Positions 25,501-38,700 of a stretch of DNA of 64,000 bases are shown piece by piece. The number at the start of each line of letters is the position of its first letter. The stretch's first letter is position 1. This stretch comes from Protonemura montana (taxonomy: Eukaryota > Arthropoda > Insecta > Plecoptera > Nemouridae), in contig OX387608.1 in NCBI GenBank assembly GCA_947568835.1, positions 5,804,001-5,868,000 on the forward strand. The letters run 5' to 3'. The position numbers and the translations under genes were made by a program. The notes beneath the pieces are model-generated. The model saw only the letters and a list, made by a program, of their open reading frames with translations, searched no databases and was not told where the DNA came from.

Positions 25501-26749
25501 GGGCACTTGTCAACTAGGAAATATTTTCTACGGGCACCAATGATCTCTGGATCATGCTTGCAAGCAAGCTGAAAGCTGCTGAGTTTAGGAAGCTTATTCA
25601 CTTTCTTGTTATTGTCACATTTAATACCCCATTTTTGGGTCCCGCGATGGCTCCGCGGGGACTGCCACTGTAACCCAGTAAATAGTGACTGCCAAACTAC
25701 TGACTGTATTGTGTTAAATCAATTTTTCGCATGATTGAGAAAAATAAGTTATCCATATCCGCAGATATAACGCAAATTCGGTCTTTTGCGCACTCGGCAG
25801 CAGTAGCAACGTACTATGTAACCAATACCAGGAGTAGGGGCTAGTCCCACAGCCTTAATGGGGTAGTGAGAGTGCCTGAAATGCGACTGTTAACTTCAAG
25901 ATTATTTAAGCAAACAACAAATAAAATTGATGTGGGTCGTCGGCACGGGCTTTTTGGTCAGCGTGAGTACGGCACTCGCCAAAGTTTTTCCCTTCTGGCG
26001 GGCTTCAGAAGGGTTCGCTCGTGGGCCCCCCTACCAGGGAAAAACCTCTGGGCCCGGGAGTGGCCTGCCCCGCCAGTACTTACGCCACTTGACCTTCTTA
26101 TCTAGAGGAAACTGGTTACTTGGTTCGTTTACACATCACTTTATTATTTCTCTGTGTCACATACATACATACATAGACATACATACACAATAAATACAAA
26201 CATAATAACTAAATCAGTTAACAGGAGGAGCAAGCCCTAACAATTCTTAAATTGATTATCTTAATTCTAATATATTACCAAGAATATTGCTGTAAGGTAC
26301 CTGCTTGGTACTTTTAAAAGGGATGTAAATAAGGGTACCTTTAGGTCAAGAAGCTCAATTGTAGTAATACCTATATACCTTACCTTTATTACAATTGTTT
26401 GTAATTGTACCGTGTAATTTTCGGGTATAAACAGGAACCTGCCAACGTAGGTGCAGTTGTCTCAGGAGAAGTAGAAACTCTTACGTATAGGTGCAAATAA
26501 GATTATGTCAGTAAGATGTCCAATATTTGTCCCGAAGGTTGACATTGATATCGACCTGGCCAGATAAATATATCTGCAAAATTCACCGAAAGAAATTCTC
26601 CCGCTTTTCCCCAAGTGAATGTCATTTGAATGTCACCCACAATTTACCCGAGGCTAGCCAAGGAAGGCATAGTCCCAACCCAATCACTAATATCATTTCT
26701 CGTACTCGAAATCGCTGAGGCATATCGCTGAAATATGAGGCATATCCGT
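22547..26749. other. Gene-free stretch between PCYT2 and the first ZP gene
   Basis: No frame here has a recognisable product or consistent splice sites. The left part should contain the PCYT2 3' UTR. Noted content: a CATA microsatellite near 26160, and a short G+C-rich patch at 25920-26100 (for example gggcccgggagtggcctg) whose frames are not recognised. Runs of ordinary AT-rich DNA fill the rest. Confidence 0.45.
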
Positions 26750-29700
26750 TCATTGCACAGTATTTCGGCCAGTGTATTCTACTTTGTCGCGGTCCGCACC
26801 GTAGTTTCTTGTCTGCTCTCTCACAAGCTGATCGATGCTTTTCGTGTGGTGCCGTAACGTAACGGCCACGTGAAGCCGTGACGCTAGGTAGCACATGAAG
26901 AATGCTGACACGAACAGCAGGCTTCCCAGAACGACCGCCAGCATCAGGAACGTGCTGCATGCCGCGTCCGAACCACTTCCGTTGTGGTACAAATCTGCGG
27001 GAGAAAAATTGGATAAAGGTTTCCCATATTCAAAAATTGAAAAATCAAGAATTGACATTTCCAGCTAGGCTGTGGATAGTTGTGTTGAAATATGTTGTAC
27101 TTTTAGCTAAATATTTGTTCCTATACCACAGAGGCTTTCAAAATGGGGTCTTCAATTTCACTAATACGAAGTGAAATAAGCGCATATCTGTAGAGCATTA
27201 GATCATTTGCAAAATAAATTTTTGATTAAGTGGACCGATTCTTTAACATCAATAGTATGGTATAAAATAAGAATATGTCATAGGCGCATGATGATTTCTG
27301 GATTGAAATGTCAAAAGTCCCATTAAGAGTGCTGATTCCATTTGAAACCACATATGAGGGCGAGACAAGCTTTTCCACAATACTTATTCTCAAGACAGAT
27401 TTGATGCAATTACTGAAATGAGAGTTGTACTGGCTAAAACAAAGCTAAACATAGAAGAACACAGACAATAGGCATAGCAGATACATCAATCCGATTCAAA
27501 CTTTGACTTAAATTTACTGACCAAAATGTAGTTCGTACGTGCATAATATTTTTTGAGGATGTTATTGTTGGTCAAAACAAGTTTTTTTTTCACAGCAGCC
27601 CATATGTAGTGTTTGGTATTGTGCATACCAATTTTTTTTTAATAAAATTGATTATTAAAAAAAAAAGTGATCTTTGAACCATTGACACAAAAAAATTATA
27701 AAAAAAGTTTATGAATGAGAGCAAACGGCAAAGCATGCTCACAGTTGTCAGTTGATAAATGCACTTATAACTATTGAAGAACGTGCCAAACTATCTACCA
27801 AAAGTAATTTTAATGACAGAAATAAATGCTTCGATGATCAGTAATCACTAAAAACATCAAAAGCAAAGATTTCAACGAAGTAAATTAAGAGAATAGGTAG
27901 TTAAGTAAACTGAGGACAATAAAAACCGACTAACCTCCAGGCATTATCACAGTGTACTCGATGTTCTCCTTGAACTTTGCGTACTGCGTGGTGTCGTTGG
28001 TGACTACCGCGACCGCCTCAGCGTTGGGAAGCTTCTTGTTGCGTCCGACCCTATGCGTCACGTTACGAATCTCGGAGCTGTAGAGAGTGCGTCGCCTTCT
28101 TCCGTGACCCGCTGGCTCAAACAGATCCAGGCAGTACTCCTGTCGAACAAGTGGGGCAAAATATTGACTCAAATTTGTTTATTGAACCAGGAATTACTCG
28201 TGTGAACAGGGAAGATAAAACGATGACCGTATTTTGTTAACTGAAGAGTTGATACACCACTACATGCAGTAATCTAATCACTGAGCTATCGAACTTGAGT
28301 TTTTTTTTAATTTCCCTGAATTGGTTTTTGTATTGCCCTTTAACACCGATTACAGTCTGATCAGGGATCTGATCTTCCTATTTGACATGTCGTTTGTACA
28401 TCTAATCTTAATGTACCGCAAAATTGACGAGAAAAAAGCATTGTCCATTTACCTCAGTGGCCAAAAAGGCAGATTTCAACAAAGCTGAATGTCAATCATA
28501 ATGCTCAACATTAAATGAAAATTTGAGCAGTTCTATTGATTCCAACTGCAGTCTTACCGGTTGGCAGTCTGTTGGGTCCATGCACGCTTTGATCTGCGAG
28601 TGAATCCACAGAGTCGAACGTTCCTTCATTGTGCTTAGCAGGAATGCCTCAAAGTCGAGGAACACTTCGTTAGGCTTGTCTCGGTAGCGGGCTGGCTGGT
28701 GCGGGATTATCGTAGCAAAGTCTCGGTTCCGGCAACTGCAAACAAACATACACATTGAAATTAATCGAGGAGTAGAAACAATATGATTAACCCAGAGTTA
28801 AAACCAGTGGTTCTACTGGCAATGGAGTATCATGGATGCCTGCTTCTGCTTGTATTCTGCTACCAAAATCACCAAAGTTAACAAACAATCCAACAATAAG
28901 TTAGATCCAGTGCTAGTTTAGTGACCACCATCCAACTTGATACTTTCAGAGAAGGGATCTGCACTGTTCATATTTAACTGTCATTCAAAAAAGGCATTAA
29001 GCCAGTGGTCCCCTTGACACTTTTCGACGGAAGACTAGGCTGTGTTTTGGCACCGAGTTTCTTCGTCTTTCTTGATAGCTATCTCATCTTCACACCCTCA
29101 ATCACCAACACCAAACAATCAGGCTAGCGATTCTCTAAAATGTTTTGCTGGTCTGGAATTCTATCTATTTGTACAAATAATAAAACACAAATTTGCTTGC
29201 TTGAAAGTCATTTTACTAGTATTGGAAATTGTTGCTTATAAGTTATTACACAGAGAAATTAATGTGATTGGCTTTGTTACCCGTCCTTAACCAGTGCCAC
29301 GCTTCCGGAAGAATGTGGCTCGTCGGGGTCCGGGGAGACCGTTACCTCCATCAGCTTGACGTACTTCCAAGCTGTAGATCACATGAAAAATAAACACTCC
29401 ATTAGCTTTGAATGAATGTCCAGGGTAGCCATCGGATTAATGGATCAATGGCTACCACACACAGTCATGTTCCATCTAAATTGCATTTTACTTTCTGTAT
29501 CAAAGGTGTCTTTGTGGCCCAGATTTCCAGAGGTTTAAATACTGCTTCTGATTAAAAGTGAATCATGTGGATCTAACAGATTTAAATTTAACACAAGAAA
29601 GAGTTTAAATTTTTTTATAAGCTAAGCCCATCATATTGTGAGAGGGGGAGGGCGATCAAACATGTTTACAGCTATTTCTATTTCTTTTAAAATTACAATA

Positions 29701-32700
29701 ACTTAACATTTCTAGTCAATTTGCGTATTCGTATTTGGGGTCCGTTCTTGTCAAATCGGGAAAATTTAAACACATACTACTTTATGTGGCACTCATACTA
29801 GCTCTGAAATCATAGAAAATCTAAAAAAAGGAATAAAACCAAGTAATACTCAAAATCTTTTACCTGATTCTGGATTGATCCTGGCCCTCAACTGCAACTT
29901 AGTACCGATGGGTACTGCCTGATCGACTGGCAGTTCGCTCTTGCTGTGGTTGATGGCCGTCCTTGAAGGAGCCGCCTCCTTGTAAAGTGCTACTTCGTAC
30001 TCAAGACGTCCCGGCGTCTCCTCAACCACACCCGAGACCCGCGCTCCTTGTGGGCTGGAAACAATAGGCGAAAATCAGGACGGTGTTGGTCAAGTAACTG
30101 CAATCCCCAATTGACGCTGTAACTGTCTTGGGAAATATATCTTGGTAGATACATTCACTTGCTAAACTGTGGGCTAGAAAAAGGTTGTGCGATACTGACC
30201 TTCGTACAGTAAAAATACACCACACCATATTGCTCGTGAGTGCGTGGTGTGAACCAACTGGTTTTGACTAGTCTAGTCAAGTATAGTTTATGAGCTTGAG
30301 AAAACTCCAAAGGGTTTCAAACGATTTCTTGAAACGAGTAGATTTGCTCCAAAAAATGACAAATTCGACCCTCATTTTGTGTGTTTTTGTTAAGACCAAG
30401 TATCGACCTCTCATAACACATGAAGTGACATGTCTCGTACTGTATGTTCATCGGATTAGATTAAACAATATATTTGGAGCCCCCCACTTTACTTACGACA
30501 CCCCCATGCCCCACCCTGAAATACTGGCGTAACTGCATGTCGTCAGAGTTCACGATATCAATTGCTCATTTCCAACAATGTCTTGCTACTCGTAACTAAA
30601 CGAGGATGTGAACTAGTGGAACGAAATGAGTGGCGAACAAGTATGACCGAATTGTGCTGCTCCCTATGTTTTCTAGACAGAGGTATGACATGACATGTGG
30701 TAACATGACATTACTCCCAACCCAATGCGTCTCGACAGCAAGGAGTACTTTTAAAACTGTGTTACATGCGATGCAGCTTGCATATACACGGGTCCTTGAT
30801 ATCCGTATGATTAGCGGCCATGTTTGACCTAGACGTGTCAAAGACATTCAAGTAACGCGTGATATTCGTTGCAAAAAGCCTGCTTTTAGATGTCTATTGT
30901 CTGTTACGGTCGACACTTTTGACCCTATTGTACTTTTGCTTGAATCACCGATCACAAAGTTTCGTCAAGTTGGATTTTTTTTTATTCGAGTCAGTCCAGA
31001 CTCCAGAGGGTACGTCTTAGTATTGGCAGTGGGATTTGGCCAAGACTGTTATTCGATGTAAGCTCATTCTCAAAAAAATTCCACTTTTAGAGAAAATACC
31101 TTTGGGGACGGTTTTTCAGTGGTCGGTTCAGAACCTAACAGTCCGTTTATTTGTTTAATGCTTGGCCAACAAGACCAACCACACCACAACTAACTAGAAT
31201 ATGTTTCTTGTTGTTAACGAACTGTTAGGTTCTTAACGGACCACTAGAAATCCGACACTTTCAGTTTAATATAACATTGATGAAGATTAATTGAGGGTAC
31301 ACCAGTCTCAAATGCGAGTAATCTGCAAGAAATTACGAAATTTAATTTCCATACACATGGAATGACGGTGACTCTACCTTTTTTTCGCGATAAAATAGTC
31401 ATATGGGTGCTATTTTTCGCGAAGACAATTTACGATTAGGAATGTGGTAGTATGCTTACAAGCTTCCGGCAAATCCTGCTGCTTTATTCTGGATGATGGT
31501 CGACTCGGGTGGTTTGCACATGATAATCAACTCCTGGTCCGACATCATCACGACGCCGTTGAACTGCGGAAACCACACCCGAACGTGCACGAACCCCTGA
31601 AAAATAAAAACAACCCTTTTTTAAACTGTACAACACGCTTGCTAGATTGGGATATTTGCAGAAAATTACGAAAGTCAAGGATATTTTACTGGAAAGGGCG
31701 ATGGATGACATACTAATTTTTTTTAAAGTTGAATTGCCTCAATTTACGCCTGGTAGGTCGAAGAAAATCGCAGAGTACCTCAAAATTCAAGGTAAAGTTA
31801 CAATTAACGAGAGGAAATACTCGAATGAAATTAAAATTAATGCTATCACAAGTTTAAAAACAATTAATTTCGCTTGGCGTCGCTAAAACTGAAATATTTT
31901 ACAACGAAATATAATAGAATCTGTGTTAGAATGATTGTATTCTGTCGTAGATGCTGGGAAAAAATCAAATACAACCTCCCCAGGTTAATCAAATAAGTTT
32001 TCAGAGTATTTTTATTCGAAGCGCCCATTTTAAAACCCTTGTGTATTAATTTGGTTTCGGTAGCTCTTATGGCAAAAAATGGGTCTTCGAAATCGTAGTT
32101 CTAGTAAAACCAGCCTTGACTGTCACAGTTGCCATTTCTTTGAGACACAATCCGTATGTGGAGCAAAAGTATCAACAAATGTTGACCGCCATACTGGATT
32201 TGGTTCAACGTTGCAAGTTGTAAAAGTGCAGTGGAGTGTAAAATACTCGATAGGGGACATGTGCATGCTACATATCCTCGGGAGATATGAAAACCAGTTC
32301 CTTTCATCGTTCTTAACCTAGGTCGCGGTCGTTAAAAACCGAATAAATGCAAGTATTTGAAGCACATCGTGGCTTCGTCGAACTAATTTAGGCCGCTATA
32401 TGTTTTAGTAGCCGTGTATATGAATAGCACCGATAATAAGCACAGAGGAAGCTCACCTAGACTTCACGCAACGCTGCACGTCCACCAATTACCGTTCGGT
32501 TCAAGTGTGCTATTGGAAGCGAAACTTTGGGGTTGTTAATTTGGATAAACGTCGCCGACTTCCTTGCTTACTGTCTTCGTCACTTTGATAAAAGGTAATA
32601 AAACAAATGCACTCCTTTTGAGCTCTGTCAAATAAGGATATCCTTTTTGTCAGAAATTTGTGTTATTTATACCGTTATTTTAATGAAGCGGACTCTTTTC

Positions 32701-35700
32701 TCTACGATATCTTAAACATTTCGTTTAGAAGCAACTTCAAATTTGTCTAATGAAAAAAACTAGATATATATTAACATCCTACAATTTAACATCTTACATT
32801 ATATCTATTAACAATTTCATTAATCCCATTCCACTTTTCAACCCTTCTTTCCATAATTCCAATCCCTTTCTTCCCCAATTTTCTTCTAATTAACTTAAAT
32901 TCATGTGTAGCGTCTAAACTTGCCCTAGATCAAGATATACCTATTTCTTTCCACGCCTTCCATCCCAAGATATATTAAAAGTTACCCTACTCATTTTTCT
33001 GCTTTTTCTCAATTCTTCCCATTTTAAATCATCTATTTTCTTTACAATACTTTAAAATTTTGTACACGTTCTTTTGCATTGTATTTCTTGTGTAAGCGGC
33101 GAACCAGGCAAGCTGATACTATTTCCGGTATTGATTGCAGCTGCAACTTTTGGCCAATTTTGCACCCGACGCCGCCAGATTAAATCGTTTTACACTAGTA
33201 TTGATAGGTCTTTGATTGAAATCGTATACAGGCCGAGTATAACCTGGTTTTTACTGACTTACAACATGGAATTGAGAACTACACTTACAAATTAGATCCG
33301 CTGGTTAACGAACAGTTATTCTAACAATCAGCGAGAATCAGAGAAAAACGGATACATATGATTTCTCCTTGTCACTCGCTTTGTTTACATTCTGAAAGCC
33401 TGCATTCTCATTGTATTTTTCCCAAAAACAGATGTTTCAAAGCATGCTCTGTCAAACTGGAAGACTCTCAAGTGTTACAATGGGTTTTTGGGTCAAAAAC
33501 AACAAAAAAACGTAATTTTGCGCCGACGGATATTTTGTTCACTCGTACTTAGATCGTGGTTAGTCATAACATTAGAGCGAAAATCAAAACCATATTACCT
33601 TTCCACTTAAATCGAACATTGATACTTTTTTTATTCACTCCAAGAATAGCCACACGAATCTAGCATAAAACTCTCTATCATAAAGTGGTCACATAATTCA
33701 TTCTTCTAAGTTCCAGTTCTAGTTCTTAGACCAAAGGTCATCGGCTACATATGCCATCGCTAGTTCGTATCAAAACTCTTTCTCACTAATTGAGATGAGG
33801 TGTAATCTCTTCTCTTTCATTGCCGTCACCGACCATCCGGAACCTTGAAAGAGGACGTGATCATTTACACAAAGCTTCTTCTACCTGAAAAGACGGATAC
33901 CAATCTAATTTAGAGTGCGTTCATCAATTCAAGTTCAACGATCTTGTCATTGGTGATTTTTTCGTTGTTCCCTCAAAATAAAAAAGGCCGGGCGAATGGG
34001 TGTAGTTTTCTGCGACCATCTGATGCCCTAGTTACTCTTTATGCGTGAGTACCGTAAGCGGCGATCGGGATTTTGATATCAAACTCAAGACAGATTAAGT
34101 GCTATATCGCGTTTCAGCATTTTGCAATTCCTTTATATTCAGTGAATCTAGTGTCAGTTATTTGAGTTACAGGAAGTGTGCCATTATTGTGCCATAACTT
34201 GACACTCATAGTGGGTGGCATTTAGGTTGGAGTCAGGAGTCGAGATGAAAATAACAGACAATTTAATTTTGCTTTAGGGCTGCAGAGTGCAGCATGCGTA
34301 CGTTTTTATTTGAATTTTGTTTGCCAATTTCCGTTACAACACGATTTTTGGTTTCGCATAGCATCAGTTTTCACGGCACACCTATACTCTATTCCGTGAC
34401 AGAAGATAGCTTGAATTTGTTTTCGGTTTTGAAGGCTTTGAAATGAAAATTACTCTCACGAAATGAGTATTTTCAAGATTATTTAACCCTTCGAGTTTAA
34501 AATTGATCAGTCAATCATATATCGTGTTGCCAGATATGATAACAGCTTTACCACCAAATGAATTGGGGTAACTTTGCTTTGTAGATATGGCCGCCTGAGT
34601 TAGAACTCCAATTTATCGAAGCATAAACCTATGAGGAGGTAGCCAAACGTTATTGAATAATGTAGGTATAATTAGGCTACTTTACTATGCCGTCGCGCTG
34701 GGGTTATTCGATTTAAAGTACAGTTTTTGTTTACATAATCACCGATTGACTGAGAGACTTGGCTAACATAAGGCAAACTTCAGACTAGCGAATGTGACAC
34801 GCAAAATCTGACCCAAAGAAACGGTGAGTGTATTTTGTTGGTCACGCATCAAGCCCGATGGTATAAATGCATATTGCATAAAAGATGTTACTTCCTCTAG
34901 CTGGCTTTATCCGACTCAGGTCGGTTACGGGTCAAGACTCGATATTATTGTTCATACTCGTTGTGCTATGCGACTTGAATACTGTGTTTAGTACCTAGCG
35001 TAATTTCTGAACGATAACTGGACAACATTTTGCCCCAGTGAACTTGGTGGGTGGTTTTTATCTTTGTTATTACACGGTTTTACACTGATGTAATTCGGTC
35101 AGACAGTCTTTGTATAATATTCAAGGTCTTTTACATGTAAGTCGTAGTTGCTCTATTATAAATACGAACCTAAATGGTAAACGTGTCATTTGAATAAAAA
35201 AAAAACAGTGAGCAATGCTGGTGTTATTTAATAACGATTAGGCACTGAAAAATAGCCTTTCAAAAATTGATGCCCAAACGGGTTGCTCTGACCCATTGAG
35301 CTACTTGGACACATCATTTTTGAGAGAATTTTAGTCAAAGATTTTAGTGAATTTGATGAGAATGACAGATCTCCAAGGAGTAAAACCATGAGGCTGTGAA
35401 TACTCACAGTCACTCTGATTCTAGTGACGCTATATCATGTCACAACCATTCAATCTCGAGTAACTTCAATTTGACGTTGGATGCGTTTTAATTTTGTGAA
35501 ATCTTATTTAAATTGCAAGCGTTTGCAATTTAAATCAGATTTCAGACAGGTGCCAACTGTCCCAATGACATCCCGTATTTGGAGATGCTTTTCAGCCATT
35601 TCTGCGATTCCCAAATAAAGCTATAGCTAACAGGAGTCGCTTTTCTCTTCATGTTTCCCGTACGATTTTAATTTTTTTTGTTGCTTTTCTTTGTTAACGT

Positions 35701-38700
35701 TTTTTTTAAATAAATGCATTATCACAGTCGTAAGGGCTGAGCTCAAAATACAATAAAAAAATATATATTTACTGTGAACATCCCTTTGTAACAAAAAAAA
35801 TCCACCAAAATGTACCTACCTATCAACAGAGATAACTAGAGATGGGATTTTACTGCGTAATTATTTTAGCTGAAATTTTCAGCAGATTTCTTTGCCGCCA
35901 CGTGGTATTTCTTGCAGTTCCAATTGCTATGGTAAAATTCTACCAAAGCTTACTTATTCTCCAAAAGAGGTTGGACCGAACGTTAAATTGTTTGTTGAAC
36001 GCACTTTTCTTCGGATAATGATATGACAATTATTGCCAAAAAATCGCTGCTTGACGCGACAACTCTTACAATAACACGGTGCAAAGAGTTGTACATGAAT
36101 CTGAGAATCTGGGCTTTGACATGATACCTTCTGTCAAAATTACTTATCTCAATTAATCTGGATAGAGCATAGGATCCAGCCAGATGATCTCAAATAACTT
36201 GGATAGAGCATTGGATCCAGCCAGCTGATCTCAAATAACCTGGATAGAGCATAGGATCCAGCCAGGTGATCTCAAATAACCTGGATAGAGCATAGGATCC
36301 AGCCAGCTGATCTCAAATAACTTGGATAGAGCATAGGATCCAGCCAGGTGATCCCAAATAACCTGGATAGAACATAGGATCCAGCCAGATGATCTCAAAT
36401 AACTTGGATAGAGCATAGGATCCAGCCAACTGATCCCAAATAACCTGGATAGAGCATAGGATTCAGCCAGCTGATCTCAAATAACCTGGAAAGAGCTATG
36501 ATAGGGCCCAGCCAGCTGATTAAAATACAATTTAGACAATCCATTGTTGGTAACAGGTAGGAGTCCCTAAATCCAAGATGTCCCTATGATTTCAATGCTT
36601 ACGTTTCTCTTGAGGACCCCACACCGAGTAAAGTCCGTGACGAGCAGGTCGTAGGTGAGCTCTGCAGTGTCGGACGTGTCCGGTCGGATCTGACAGCTCG
36701 GGTCTTTCAGTGGATCCACGTTCCTGTCATCGGCAAACAGTGGCGCACCGCGAAACCCGTCGGGTTTCCGGAGTCGTGCCATCACAGAGTCTCTCGCGTG
36801 ACTGCCACCCTCGCCACTGTTACTGAACGTGCACTGGATGTCCGACACTGGAACGAACAAACGGACAGTTTTAGCTGGAAGTAATTTTTAATATTTTTAT
36901 TACAAGTATTCCGGTAATCCTGTTGTGTAGTTTTTATTTTTAAGCTAACCTGAATTATATTTAACTGGTATAATCTGCAAACTAGCTCTGGTTTCTCCTT
37001 CTCCCCTGTAGGCTAGTCTAGATTATGTGAATTCTTCATTATCACCCTTAAAGTTCACTGAATTTACGCTACTTATCGACGCATTGAGTTCTCCGCTCTC
37101 TCTTCTAGGCTAGGCTAGGTTCATTCTTCATCATCGCTCACCATTAGACCAGTTCCTTAGTGGTCGTGCCAAAACAGTGCGTCGTTACACACGATTGAAC
37201 TATTTCACATTTCTGATACACTCCCAGTCTCACAAAGCTGGTCTCTAAAACATTTCCTCCATATTAATTATTGATTACGCATCTTAAACGGAAAAAATCG
37301 CTACATTGCTTGGTACTGCTAAAGTAGTGACTTTGGACATATATTTTTTTTATTTGTACATTTTGTACTAATTTCTGAGCATTTTTTTTCACGTTTTACA
37401 ACATATCTTTGTAACATTTCCCAACACTTGATATTCTTTATCATTAATTAATTCATTATCCTTATCCATTTCCACTTTTCAGCACCTCTTTCTAAAATTC
37501 CAAATCACTTTCTTTCCCAATTTGCTTCCCATTTACTAATACTCATGTCACTCTAAACTCTAAACTTTGTCTTGTTCAATCCATCCCGTATTACTTTCCT
37601 ACTTTGACACTTTAGTATTTGGGACGCTATCTACACAGCGCAATTATCCCAAATCTTACTCAAGTTCAATTACCCTAGCCTCATGCCATGGCACCCACTA
37701 CACACACAAATTTGAACCAAACAAACTACAGCATTTCAACTAATTGTCACTGCATCTGTGCCGATGAGAATGCAGAAAAAATGCACGAAACTTCAGAGAA
37801 AAAGTCTCGAAATTGATTTACAAAACCCAAACCAAATCCTATTAATCGAACTAGACTCGATCACGTGCGATATTATCGCTTCGTGTTATTTTTATTATTT
37901 TCGCGGCACACAGTTGGCTATATTGTTAAAATTAAGATGCCGACTGAAACTCCATTGTTGCCACCAAATACCACCTGTTCTCTTGGCCATTAAGATGTAG
38001 TTACCACAACGCTTCGTACGGCATTTGCTAAAAATCGCTTTTAAAGAAGTTAAATCATGTTTCGACCAAGCGATTATATTATATGTAAAGCAACAACAGT
38101 TAGTTTTGTTAGATATATTTTTATTATTCCATTGCACCTAGTGCAGTACAACAGATGTTTGCCCTTATTTACTTCCGTGGTAACAGGTACCTACCTGTAT
38201 ATAGCTAGTGATAATACATGGAACTAAGGAATATCTTGACAAATGTTAATGTACATATATTTTTTCCCTCTAATCTATATCAACAACAAGCTCTTTGGCA
38301 GACAATTTATTGGTCCAAGTTCGAAGATATCTAGAATACATCTTTTTTAATTGCACTCAACATTGCATTCCGAGAGATTCAAGTTCCTATCACATGCAAA
38401 TGAAATGTAAATTATTTTCCAGGTCGTATTACAGTAATCGTTTTTTTTTTTTAAGAGACTTGTTAAATGTTCTATCGTTAATTGAATTACAGCATCGGCG
38501 TAAGACTGTTAACATATCGTCTTAATTTAGATTCGTTTTATAGGGTAGCATTTTTGACGAGTAATTTTATACAATGCAGTTTGCAAAAAAAAAGATATAA
38601 GTAAGTAGTTATTAATTAGCTTGTATTTTGGACATGAAAAACAAACACAAAAGAATGGTCCGTTGTTTTTGAATTCCCAAAACTCTTTTATATGGCATTG

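Noticed and set aside
25866..26193. Frames over the G+C-rich patch at 25920-26100
   Set aside because: Two overlapping frames of unrecognised, compositionally driven sequence; no splice or domain support.
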